The notes under the pieces are model-generated. The model searched no databases, was not told the DNA's origin, and worked only from the letters and a program-made list of their open reading frames with translations. A DNA stretch of 64,000 bases. It comes from Nonomuraea terrae. GTDB lineage: Bacteria > Actinomycetota > Actinomycetes > Streptosporangiales > Streptosporangiaceae. This document shows, in pieces, positions 25,485-33,685 of this stretch. The translations under genes and the position numbers were made by a program. The DNA lies in contig NZ_SMKQ01000012.1 of assembly GCF_004348995.1 (NCBI RefSeq), forward strand, positions 22,977-86,976, in the 5' to 3' direction. Each line of letters starts with the position of its first letter. Position 1 is the stretch's first letter.

Positions 25485-27134
25485 TCACTGGGCCGCCGCG
25501 TGCTCCTTTGCCAGTTCCTCGGCCATCCGGTCGCCACCCGTCTGCCGCCACTGGGTGACGACATCCTTCCACGCCGACAGCGGCTTGCGGCCGAAGGCGA
25601 TCGCCGCGATGCCGTCGCCGATGATCTGGTCGAGCTGGGCTCCCTTGCTCACCTGGGTGGCCGAGCGCAGCCCCTGGCCTGGGTTGGCGACACTCTTGGG
25701 CAGGCTCGCCTTCTGCCAGTCGTAGACGGCCTGCGCCGTGTCGGGGTAGCCGGGCAGGTAGAGGACCGACGGCGCGGCGCCGAGGTACTTCACGGGCAGG
25801 GAGGAGTTGTTCTCGGTGTCGAACAGGTCGGTGGGCTTGATGCCCCTGTCGTCCTTGGTGAAGTGCACGCCCTCGACGCCGTAGTTGGCCAGCTCGTACT
25901 CCTTCGTGCCGAAGGGCGCGCTGAGGTAGTTGCAGATGCGCAGCAGCAGCTTGATCCGCTCGGGGGCGGCCTTCTTGAAGGTCACGTAGCCGAACAGGCC
26001 GGCGCTCCGCCAAGGCGTGGCCTGCGGGCCGTAGGGGCGGCCCAGGTCGAGCTCGAACCTGCCGTCGATCTTGGAGAGTGTGGCTGGCGCCACCGAGCCG
26101 AAGCCGTCCTGGATCGAGGCGACCGTGCCGTTGTGGAAGTGGCTCTGCATGTCGGTGGAGCTGACCGTGAGGCTGTCGGGATAGACCGTCTTGGCCTCGA
26201 CCAGCTTGCGCATGGTGTCGACGGCCTGCTCGAACTGCGGCGTGCTGATGGTGTGGACGAACTGACCGCCCGTGGCCGTCCAGGTGTTCGGCGCGCCCAG
26301 CGAGCCCGCGTGGTAGGTGATGGAGCCCAGGCCGCCGAAGAGGGTCTTGTACCAGCCGAGCCCCCACTTGCGGTCGCCGGTGAGCTCCCGCATCGCCTCC
26401 AGGTACTGCTCGGTCGTCCAGTCCTTCGGGATGCCGGCCTCGTCCATGGCGGTGCGGTTGACGAACAGGCTGTTGGCCGGGGTCGGCCGCTCCAGCGGGA
26501 CGCCGTAGAGCTTGCCGTTGATCCGGCCCATGCCCTTCCAGGCGTAGGTCGGGATGTTGGCGAGGTTCGGGTACTCCTTGACGGCGTCGCCCCCGACGAA
26601 CTCCGACAGGTCGGCGCACTGCGCCTGAATGAACTCCAGGGAGTGCGGCAGCGCGAGGTTCGTGAACATGATGATGTCCGGCAGGTCGCTGCCCGAGGCC
26701 ATCAGCGTGGTCATCTTCTGGCCGTACTCGGGGTCCGGCACGACGGTCACCTGGAGGTCGACGTTCAGCGCCTTGTTGATCTCCTGCCAGAAGCGGTTCT
26801 GCGCGACCGGCGCGGGCGGCGGCCCGAACGTCACCACCAGCGCGGTCACCTTGGAGCCGTCGCCCACGGTGTCGTTCACCGACTGCGTCAGCGTCTCGGG
26901 ATACTTCAAGTAGAGCGGCTGCACGCCGGTCTCGTCGCCTGGGGCGTCCGGCTTGGGCCCGGCGAAGGGCACGTACGCGGGCCACGGGACGAGCTGCTTG
27001 CCCGCGTTCGAGACGCTGCCGGTGGCTCCGCCGCTTCCGCCCCCGCAGGCGGTGATCAGCGGCGCGGCGGCCACGCCGAGCGCGCTCATGCCCGCCATCC
27101 TGAGCAGGCCGCGGCGGTTGATGCTGTTGTCCAT
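25485..27134 (-). CDS. Oligosaccharide ABC importer, lipoprotein binding protein (LplA-like)
   Basis: A 549-residue extracellular solute-binding lipoprotein. The N-terminus INRRGLLRMAGMSALGVAAA ends in lipobox LITAC with Cys30; it also has a twin Arg, so export may be by Tat. The body matches large family-1 binding proteins of the LplA/YtcQ type that handle pectic oligosaccharides (VVPDPEYGQKMTTLMASGSD, PDIIMFTNLALPH). ATG 27134 follows GAGGAA. It is the last gene of a leftward operon after two permeases; no ATPase gene is present, so a shared MsiK-type ATPase is likely. Confidence 0.9.
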   Translation of the reverse strand: MDNSINRRGLLRMAGMSALGVAAAPLITACGGGSGGATGSVSNAGKQLVPWPAYVPFAGPKPDAPGDETGVQPLYLKYPETLTQSVNDTVGDGSKVTALVVTFGPPPAPVAQNRFWQEINKALNVDLQVTVVPDPEYGQKMTTLMASGSDLPDIIMFTNLALPHSLEFIQAQCADLSEFVGGDAVKEYPNLANIPTYAWKGMGRINGKLYGVPLERPTPANSLFVNRTAMDEAGIPKDWTTEQYLEAMRELTGDRKWGLGWYKTLFGGLGSITYHAGSLGAPNTWTATGGQFVHTISTPQFEQAVDTMRKLVEAKTVYPDSLTVSSTDMQSHFHNGTVASIQDGFGSVAPATLSKIDGRFELDLGRPYGPQATPWRSAGLFGYVTFKKAAPERIKLLLRICNYLSAPFGTKEYELANYGVEGVHFTKDDRGIKPTDLFDTENNSSLPVKYLGAAPSVLYLPGYPDTAQAVYDWQKASLPKSVANPGQGLRSATQVSKGAQLDQIIGDGIAAIAFGRKPLSAWKDVVTQWRQTGGDRMAEELAKEHAAAQ

Positions 27135-27165
27135 GGCAATTCCTCGCTGGGGGGTCGGTGAGGTG

Positions 27166-28050
27166 TCACGCCTTGAGTGCGCCGGTGAGCACGCCCTTGG
27201 CGAAGTAGCGCTGCAGGAACGGGTACACGCACACGATGGGCAGGGTCGCCAGCATGACGACGGCCATCTGCACGGACTGTGGAGAGGCCGTGGCCAGCTC
27301 CCCGGAGGTCTCCGCGAGCGAGGCGCCGCCGGTGACGTACTGGCGCAGGACGGTGCCGATCGGCCATTTGGTCTGGTCGTTGAAGTAGATGATCGCTTCG
27401 AAGAAGCGGTTCCAGTACGCGACCGCGTAGAACAGGCCGATCACCGCGATGACCGCCTTGGACAGCGGCAGCACGACCTTGCGCAGGATAGCCAGCTCGC
27501 CGGCGCCGTCCATGCGGGCGGCGTCGAGCAGCTCCTGCGGGATCGACTGGAAGAAGCCCCGCATCACGACCAGGTTGAACACGTTGACCAGGAACGGCAG
27601 GATCAGCGCGGCGTACTGGTCGACCAGGCCGGCGCTCTGCACGACCAGGAACAGCGGCACCATCCCCGGCGGGAACAGGAAGGTGAACAGCACCAGCAGC
27701 AGCATCGGCTTGCCGCCGTAGACCTGCGGCCGGCTCAGCGTGTACGCCAGGCCGATCGTGCACGTCAGGCTCAGCGCCGTGCCCACCAGGGTGATGCCGG
27801 CACTGACCAGCAGCGCGCGGGTGATGATCCCGCCCTGGAGGATCTCGGCGTACGCGCCGAAGGAGAACTCCTCCGGCCAGATCACCCAGCCACCGTTCTC
27901 GATGACGTTCTGCGGGCTGGCCAGGCTGGTCGCCAGGACCGTCCACAGCGGGAAGATGACCAGCGCCACCACCACGGTCAGCGCCACCGCCTTGGCGGCG
28001 CGCACGGCGGGGCCGGGACGGCCCATCCAGGCCGGTGCACTCGCGCTCAT
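27166..28050 (-). CDS. Oligosaccharide ABC permease (LplC-like)
   Basis: A 294-residue inner-membrane permease with six predicted helices. The EAA loop DAARMDGAGELAILRKVVLP is the contact for the ATPase. PLFLVVQSAGLVDQYAALIL and YWNRFFEAIIYF match the LplC/YtcP group. ATG 28050 overlaps the upstream permease stop (ATGA). Partner of the genes at 28047 and 25485. Confidence 0.92.
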   Translation of the reverse strand: MSASAPAWMGRPGPAVRAAKAVALTVVVALVIFPLWTVLATSLASPQNVIENGGWVIWPEEFSFGAYAEILQGGIITRALLVSAGITLVGTALSLTCTIGLAYTLSRPQVYGGKPMLLLVLFTFLFPPGMVPLFLVVQSAGLVDQYAALILPFLVNVFNLVVMRGFFQSIPQELLDAARMDGAGELAILRKVVLPLSKAVIAVIGLFYAVAYWNRFFEAIIYFNDQTKWPIGTVLRQYVTGGASLAETSGELATASPQSVQMAVVMLATLPIVCVYPFLQRYFAKGVLTGALKA

Positions 28051-29042
28051 GCCTTGTAAACCCCCTGCTCGCCCAGCCGATGCGCGACCTTGTTGGCGGT
28101 GTAGATGAGCACCACGCCGATCACGCCCTTGAACAGCCCGACCGCGGCCGCGTAACCGAAGTCGCCGCCCGCGAAGCCGGTGAAGTAGACGAACGTCTCC
28201 AGCACCTCGCCGGTTTCGGGGCCCACCGACTGGCGCTGCAGGAAGAACTGCTCGAACCCGATCGACAGGAACTCACCCAGCCGTAGCACCAGCAGCAGCA
28301 CGATGACCGGCCTGATCGCCGGCAGCGTCACGTGCCACAGCCGGCGACCCCAGCCGGCGCCGTCCAGCGCCGCCGCCTCGTACTGCTGCTCGTCCACCTG
28401 TGACAGCGCGGCCAGGAAGATGATCGTGGCCCAGCCGCATTCCTTCCAGATGAGCTGCGCGACCACCAGCGGGCCGTAGGCGTCGGGGTTGCCGATGATC
28501 GAGATCTGGCCCGCGCCCAGGTCGGACAGCCAGCCGTTCACCACGCCCGCGCCGCCCAGCATCTGCTGGAAGAGCGCGATGACGATCACCCAGGACAGGA
28601 AGTGCGGCAGGTAGACCACGCTCTGCACGAACCGCCTGAGGGTGTCGCCCACGATGCTGTGCAGCAGCAGCGCCAGGGCCAGCGGGGCGGGGAAGAAGAA
28701 CACCAGCTGCAGGGCGGCGATGATCAGCGTGTTCTTGACCGCGTTCCAGAACGCGGGGTCGCCGAACATGCGCTCGAAGTGCGACAGGCCGACCCACTCG
28801 CTGCCCGAGACCCCGAGGAACGGGATGTAGTCCTGGAAGGCCAGGACGTTTCCGGACAGGGCACCGTAGTGGAAGACGAGGAAGTACAGCAGACCGGGGA
28901 CCGCGAGAAGCAGCAGGACGCGGTCGGCCCTGATGCGCTGTAAGCGGCCGGTGCGGGGGCCGCCGCCGGCGGGCGGATCCTGGGTCTTCTCGGTCGGAGG
29001 GCTGGTGCCACCAGCGCCGCGGCGGACCCGCGTCATGCTCAC
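28047..29042 (-). CDS. Oligosaccharide ABC permease (LplB-like)
   Basis: A permease of about 331 residues. Near the N-terminus are VLLLLAVPGLLYFLVFHYG and FQDYIPFLGVSGSEWVGL, typical of LplB/YtdP partners; the EAA loop is YEAAALDGAGWGRRLWHVTL. Starts TTG 29048, GTG 29042 and ATG 29036 are in frame; GTG 29042 has the best spacing from AGAGAGG. A LacI-type site at 29093 lies just upstream. First gene of the transporter operon. Confidence 0.9.
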   Translation of the reverse strand: MSMTRVRRGAGGTSPPTEKTQDPPAGGGPRTGRLQRIRADRVLLLLAVPGLLYFLVFHYGALSGNVLAFQDYIPFLGVSGSEWVGLSHFERMFGDPAFWNAVKNTLIIAALQLVFFFPAPLALALLLHSIVGDTLRRFVQSVVYLPHFLSWVIVIALFQQMLGGAGVVNGWLSDLGAGQISIIGNPDAYGPLVVAQLIWKECGWATIIFLAALSQVDEQQYEAAALDGAGWGRRLWHVTLPAIRPVIVLLLVLRLGEFLSIGFEQFFLQRQSVGPETGEVLETFVYFTGFAGGDFGYAAAVGLFKGVIGVVLIYTANKVAHRLGEQGVYKA

Positions 29043-29092
29043 GTCCAAGGCCTCTCTTGCGGTGCCAAGCCCGAAACAGAATGTTCATCAAC

Positions 29093-29107
29093 ATAAAACG
29101 GTTACAT
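29093..29107. promoter_or_regulatory. LacI-type operator before the transporter operon
   Basis: ATAAAACGGTTACAT shares the AAACGGTT core with the site before the lyase gene, and lies about 50 bases before the permease start. Confidence 0.5.
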
Positions 29108-29224
29108 GCCTCCGTCAATAGCATGGCCGGGGGCGCGGATTCCGGATAAGGCGTCAGTTCAGCGGTAACGTCACAACGATGGTCTCGCATGCGGCCGCCT
29201 CCTGTGGTGAAGTAGCCTCAACGG

Positions 29225-29240
29225 TGGAACCGTTTTCATC
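29225..29240. promoter_or_regulatory. LacI-type operator before the dehydrogenase gene
   Basis: TGGAACCGTTTTCATC, read on the other strand, carries AAAACGGTT as at 29093. It lies 31 bases before the GTG start at 29271. Confidence 0.5.
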
Positions 29241-29270
29241 GCGCCCTCTCGACGGATAGGAGCACACTCC

Positions 29271-30284
29271 GTGCCTCGGCGACCCGTTGCGGTCTTCGCC
29301 ATCGCCCCCTGGGCGTTCGGCGGCATCTTCCCCTCCGACCTCGTCACCCGGTTGCGGCAACTGGTCGACATCGACCCGGCGACGACGTTCACCTCGTTCG
29401 AAGGACCGGCCGCCGCCGCGGCGCTTGCGGAGGCGGAGATCCTTCTCACCGGGTGGGGCTGCCCCCGGGTCGACGCCCGGGTGCTGGCCGCCGCGCCGCG
29501 GCTGCGCGCCATCGTGCACGCCGCCGGCACCGTCAAAGCCGGCGTCGACCCCGTCGTGTTCGAACGCGGGCTCGTCGTGTCGTCGGCCGCCGAGGCCAAC
29601 GCCGTCCCCGTAGCCGACTACACCATCGCCATGCTCGTCCTGGGCGCTAAACGGGTCTTCAGCCGCGCGCGGCGGTACGCCGCGGCCGTCGAGGGCGAGC
29701 CCAAGGACTGGCTCTCCGGGGACGGCACCGGACTGAACGGCCGCACGGTCGGGCTGATCGGCGCCTCCCGGGTGGGCCGCCACGTCCTGCGGCGGCTGCG
29801 CGCGTTCGACGTCGAGATCCTCCTGTACGACCCGTACGTGAGCGCCGCCGAGGCCGCGCGCCTCGGCGCCGAGCCCGTGAGCATGGACGACCTGTGCCGC
29901 CGCAGCGACCTCGTCACCGTGCACGCCCCCGCCCTGCCCGAGACCCGCCACATGCTCGACGCCCGCCGGCTGGACCTGCTGCCCGACGGCGCGATCGTCA
30001 TCAACACCGCCCGTGGATCGCTGATCGACACCGAGGCGCTGACCCGATCGTGCGCCACCGGCCGGATCTCCGCCATCCTCGACGTCACCGACCCCGAGCC
30101 ACTGCCGCCAGGCCACCCGCTCTTCGCCATGCCGAACGTCCTGATCACCCCGCACCTGGCGGGCGCGCAGGGCCGCGAGCTCCGGCTTCTCGGCGAGTTC
30201 GCCGTCGCCGAGGTGAGCCGCCTCCTCGGCGGTGTGCCGCTGCTCGGCCGCGTGGAGCCGGAGCAGCTCGCGTACATCGCCTGA
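29271..30284 (+). CDS. D-2-hydroxyacid dehydrogenase
   Basis: A 337-residue NAD-dependent hydroxyacid dehydrogenase. The Rossmann fingerprint is TVGLIGASRVGRHVLRRL; GAIVINTARGSLIDTEAL and the Arg-Asp/Glu-His set (HAAGTVKAG, DVTDPEPLPPGHPL, ITPHLAG) are visible. In the catalytic position the usual GVG...RN is weakly conserved. GTG 29271 follows AGGAG. It is divergent from the importer operon and shares its LacI-type sites, so it probably reduces or oxidises a sugar-acid product of rhamnogalacturonan breakdown. Confidence 0.88.
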   Translation: MPRRPVAVFAIAPWAFGGIFPSDLVTRLRQLVDIDPATTFTSFEGPAAAAALAEAEILLTGWGCPRVDARVLAAAPRLRAIVHAAGTVKAGVDPVVFERGLVVSSAAEANAVPVADYTIAMLVLGAKRVFSRARRYAAAVEGEPKDWLSGDGTGLNGRTVGLIGASRVGRHVLRRLRAFDVEILLYDPYVSAAEAARLGAEPVSMDDLCRRSDLVTVHAPALPETRHMLDARRLDLLPDGAIVINTARGSLIDTEALTRSCATGRISAILDVTDPEPLPPGHPLFAMPNVLITPHLAGAQGRELRLLGEFAVAEVSRLLGGVPLLGRVEPEQLAYIA

Positions 30285-30399
30285 CACCCCGTCTTGCGGT
30301 CACCACTCCGGGTCACGAGATGACCACACCACCACGGCAGAACATGAAGTACACCGGCTGCAGGGCTCGTACGGCGGCGGCCTTCGCCAGCAGAGGGTG

Positions 30400-30560
30400 G
30401 TGCGAGGGCGGAGGCAAGAGCAAACTTGACGAGCGGACCCGTCAGGATGCCGGAAAGCACGAGAAGGATGGCGACCAGGACGACCGCGTGGGAGACACAG
30501 ACCGCGTACACGTTGACGGGCAGGAAGCCGCCGAAAGCGCGGTAGGCCGGCGAAGCGGCG
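30400..30560 (-). pseudogene. Fragment resembling the C-terminus of an acyltransferase-3 membrane protein
   Basis: A minus-strand frame reads AFGGFLPVNVYAVCVSHAVV then GPLVKFALASALA, two hydrophobic helices like the end of acyltransferase-3 proteins (AYGVYLVHP...VKF). There is no start, and only about 50 residues remain. Family assignment is tentative. Confidence 0.35.
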
Positions 30561-30588
30561 AGCGAAGAGGCCGAGGACGCCGAGGCCT

Positions 30589-30687
30589 GATCTGGAACGA
30601 ACGCCACCTGCGGCGCGCCCTACGCCAGTACGAACGGTTCTACAACCGGCATCGAGCCCATCAAGCCCTGAACCAAGCCGGTTCGAG
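30589..30687 (+). pseudogene. C-terminal scrap of an integrase-type transposase
   Basis: NERHLRRALRQYERFYNRHR then AHQALNQAG is the tail of rve-type DDE transposases (typical: YNxHRPHRSL). No other part of the element is present nearby. Confidence 0.65.
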
Positions 30688-30750
30688 GACGAGCGCCTTT
30701 TGTCGATTGTCAGGCAAAACTAGGACCCTGTCCGTCTTATCCTCCCGCGT

Positions 30751-31944
30751 TTAGGCCGTCACCGCCTGGTCGACCACATCGGGCGCCAGTACATGCTCAA
30801 TGACCATGACGGCCGCGCCGGTGACGCCGGCGCGGTCGCCGAGTTCGCTGGTCAGGATGCCGAGGTGCTGCGTGGCCAGGGGCAACGACCTGCTGTAGAT
30901 CACCTCGCGGACCCCCGCGAGCAGATGCTCGCCCGCCTCGGCGATGTCGCCGCCGACAACGATGAGCGAGGGGTTGAAGAAGTTGACCACCCAGGCGAGC
31001 ACCATGCCTATCTCCCGGCCCGCCTGCCGGACCGCCTGGACCGCACGCACGTTGCCCGCGCGCACCAGGTCGACGACGTCGCGGCTGACGGAGGCGTCCT
31101 CGCCCGCCTCGCGCAGGCGGGCGGCCAGAGCCCCGCCGCCCGCCACGGCTTCGAGGCATCCGATGTTGCCGCACCGGCAGACGACCTCCTCGAACGACGG
31201 GACCCGGATGTGCCCGATGTCGCCGGCCGCTCCCTGGGCGCCGCGATGGATGCGGCCTTCGCTGATGATCCCGCAGCCCACACCGGTGCCGACCTTGACG
31301 AAGATCATGTGTTGGACCTGCGATCTCACCGCCCAGTACTCACCCAGCGCCATGATGTTGACGTCGTTGTCGACCAGCACGGGGGCGCCGAGCCGGGCGC
31401 TCAGCCACTGGGGCACCGCGAATCGGTCCCAGCCGGGCATGATCGGCGGGTTGACCGGCGTGCCGGTGCCGTGTTCGACCGGCCCGGGGAGGCCGACGCC
31501 GATGCCGCAGACGTCGGCGAGGCTGCGGCCACATTCGCCGAGCAGCTGGCGGAAGGTCTCGATGAGCCAGGTCAGCACGGGCTCCGGGCCCCGGTCGATA
31601 GGCATCTCGGCAGTGCGTTCGGCGAGCGGGATGGTCGCGAGGTCGGTGACGGCGAGCCGGGCGTGAGTCACGCCAAGGTCCGCAGCGAGCACGAGCCGTG
31701 CGCTCTGGTTGAAGGTGAACGTGGTCGCGGGACGTCCGCCGGAGTGGATCGCGTCGTCGGTGGGCGCGACCAGGCGCTGGTGCATCAGGGCGTCCAGCCG
31801 AAGCGAGAGCGTCGAGCGGGCCCATCCGGTGAGCTGGGCCAGCTCGGCGCGGGTGCGCGGCCGTCCGTCGCGCAGGATCGAGAGCAGGGCCCCTGCTCCG
31901 GCGGCCGAGCCGCCGGCGTCGATCAGCGTGCTCTCAGTCAACAC
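30751..31944 (-). CDS. ROK-family transcriptional repressor
   Basis: A 397-residue ROK regulator. Residues 30-75 form a winged helix (TRAELAQLTGWARSTLSLRL). The sugar-kinase-like domain has VLAADLGVTHARLAV, VLVDNDVNIMALGEYW, and the zinc motif VVCRCGNIGCLEAVAGG with its Cys triad. The start is GTG 31944 or the adjacent TTG. It is divergent from the sugar ABC importer at 32243 and probably represses it; a near-perfect palindrome at 31986 lies between them. The sugar effector is not evident. Confidence 0.92.
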   Translation of the reverse strand: MLTESTLIDAGGSAAGAGALLSILRDGRPRTRAELAQLTGWARSTLSLRLDALMHQRLVAPTDDAIHSGGRPATTFTFNQSARLVLAADLGVTHARLAVTDLATIPLAERTAEMPIDRGPEPVLTWLIETFRQLLGECGRSLADVCGIGVGLPGPVEHGTGTPVNPPIMPGWDRFAVPQWLSARLGAPVLVDNDVNIMALGEYWAVRSQVQHMIFVKVGTGVGCGIISEGRIHRGAQGAAGDIGHIRVPSFEEVVCRCGNIGCLEAVAGGGALAARLREAGEDASVSRDVVDLVRAGNVRAVQAVRQAGREIGMVLAWVVNFFNPSLIVVGGDIAEAGEHLLAGVREVIYSRSLPLATQHLGILTSELGDRAGVTGAAVMVIEHVLAPDVVDQAVTA

Positions 31945-31985
31945 CTGCTCCGTTCGTTGAAAACCGGATCTTTCCGGTCACATCA

Positions 31986-32002
31986 TAGTTATGCCATAGC
32001 TA
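31986..32002. promoter_or_regulatory. Palindrome TAGTTATG-C-CATAGCTA, candidate ROK operator
   Basis: A 17-base inverted repeat with one mismatch, AT-rich in a GC-rich setting, located between the ROK start and the importer promoter. Confidence 0.5.
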
Positions 32003-32016
32003 CCCGCCAGTTTTGC

Positions 32017-32046
32017 TTGACCATCGACATAAGACGCCTTTAGCAT
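32017..32046 (+). promoter_or_regulatory. Candidate promoter of the sugar importer operon
   Basis: TTGACC (32017-32022) and TAGCAT (32041-32046) are spaced by 18 bases. The palindrome at 31986 lies just upstream of the -35 element. The transcript leader would be about 190 bases. Confidence 0.4.
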
Positions 32047-32242
32047 CCGGCAACATGAGGGACATAAGCCAGAAACCGCCCAATGATCGGAGGATGCGCA
32101 TCATTGGGACAGGTTTCATGGGGCGGGTGCAGGTCGGAGCCCCGCAGTCAGCAGGTGCGGCCACTCTCCGATTAGCCGGGTCGCCACGCGAGAAGACGCA
32201 GCAGGGTGGTCTCGCCCGGACGGCGAGCCGGAGGTGGAGCCC

Positions 32243-33685
32243 GTGCTGAGCATGCGTGGCATCGGCAAGAGCTTCCTCGGCGTACGGGTGCTGTCCGGCA
32301 TCGACCTGGACGTGACCGCCGGCGAGGTGCACGCCGTCGTCGGAGAGAACGGCGCCGGCAAGTCCACCCTCATGAAGATCATCTGCGGGGTCCACGCTCC
32401 GGACGAGGGCACCATCGAGATCGACGGGCGGCCGACCTCCTTCGGCCACCCCCTCGACGCGCAGCGCTCCGGCATCGCGATCATCTACCAGGAGTTCAAC
32501 CTCCTGCCCGAGCGCACCGTCGCCGAGAACGTCTTCCTTGGACGCGAGCCGGTCCGGCGCGGCCTGGTCGACCGGACGGCGATGGAGCAAGCCACCGAAC
32601 GGCTCCTCGACGAGCTCGGCGAAGGCTCCTTCGGTCCGCGTGAGGCCGTCAAGCGGTTGTCGGTGGCCCAGCAGCAGGTCGTCGAGATCGTCAAGGCGCT
32701 GTCGGTGAACGCCCGGCTCGTCGTCATGGACGAGCCCAGCGCCGCCCTCGCCGAGCACGAGGTCGAGCTCCTCTATCGGCTGATCGGCCGGCTTCGCGAG
32801 CGCGGCGTCGCGGTGCTCTACATCTCCCACCGATTACGAGAGGTGTTCGACCTCGCCGACCGGGTCACCGTGCTCAAGGACGGCTCCCGCGTCACCACCC
32901 ACCCGATCGGGGAGGTGACCTCCGACGAGCTGATCCGCCTGATGGTCGGCCGCGACCTCGGCACCTACTTCCCGCCCCGCTCCTCGGGCGTCGGTGAGAC
33001 CCGGCTCAGCCTGCGCGGAGCGGGCAACCACAAGCTGCGTGGCATCGATCTGGAGCTGCGTTCCGGGGAGATCGTCGGCGTCGCGGGCCTCCAGGGCTCC
33101 GGACGGTCCGAGCTGGCCAAAGCGATCTTCGGCGCGGAGCCGTTCACGGAGGGCGAGATGACGCCATCGCGGCCCCGATCGGTACGCGAAGGCGTGGCCC
33201 TGGGAATCGGGCTCGTGACCGAGGACCGCAAGGCCGAAGGGCTCGCCCTGCACCAGTCGGTGCGGGACAACGCGCTGCTCGTCGCCCGTGCGGTGGGTGG
33301 CAAGGACCGCGACGGCGTCCACGACCTGCTCGAACGCGTACGTCTGTCGCCGCCGCGCCAGGACCAGGAGGTCGGCTACCTCTCCGGCGGCAACCAGCAG
33401 AAGGTCGTGCTGGCCAGATGGATGACGATGGCGCCGCGCGTGCTGCTGTTCGACGAACCGACCCGGGGCGTCGACGTGGGCGCCAAGGCCGCCATCCATG
33501 ATCTGATGCGCGAGCTGGCCAATGATGGCATGGCCATCATGATGATCTCTTCCGAGCTGCCCGAGCTCATCGGCATGAGCGATCGCATCGTGGTCCTGCG
33601 CGACGGCCGGATCGCCGGCACGTTGCCCGCCGGCCCCTCGGAGGAGGCCATCATGCGCCTGGCCGCGGCGGAGGTGGTGTCATGA
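32243..33685 (+). CDS. Sugar ABC importer ATPase (RbsA/XylG-like)
   Basis: A 480-residue duplicated ATPase. The first half has Walker A GENGAGKST (residues 34-42), signature LSVAQQQVVEIVKAL and LVVMDEPSAAL. The second half has the degenerate P-loop GLQGSGRSEL typical of the family, LSGGNQQKVVLARW and LLFDEPTRGVD. GTG 32243 lies 8 bases after GGAGG; GTG 32234 overlaps that site. First gene of the operon, coupled by ATGA to the first permease. The sugar is unknown. Confidence 0.94.
   Translation: MLSMRGIGKSFLGVRVLSGIDLDVTAGEVHAVVGENGAGKSTLMKIICGVHAPDEGTIEIDGRPTSFGHPLDAQRSGIAIIYQEFNLLPERTVAENVFLGREPVRRGLVDRTAMEQATERLLDELGEGSFGPREAVKRLSVAQQQVVEIVKALSVNARLVVMDEPSAALAEHEVELLYRLIGRLRERGVAVLYISHRLREVFDLADRVTVLKDGSRVTTHPIGEVTSDELIRLMVGRDLGTYFPPRSSGVGETRLSLRGAGNHKLRGIDLELRSGEIVGVAGLQGSGRSELAKAIFGAEPFTEGEMTPSRPRSVREGVALGIGLVTEDRKAEGLALHQSVRDNALLVARAVGGKDRDGVHDLLERVRLSPPRQDQEVGYLSGGNQQKVVLARWMTMAPRVLLFDEPTRGVDVGAKAAIHDLMRELANDGMAIMMISSELPELIGMSDRIVVLRDGRIAGTLPAGPSEEAIMRLAAAEVVS

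Noticed and set aside
25500..27161. A 553-codon plus-strand frame
   Set aside because: Shadow of the LplA-like gene on the other strand; no motifs.
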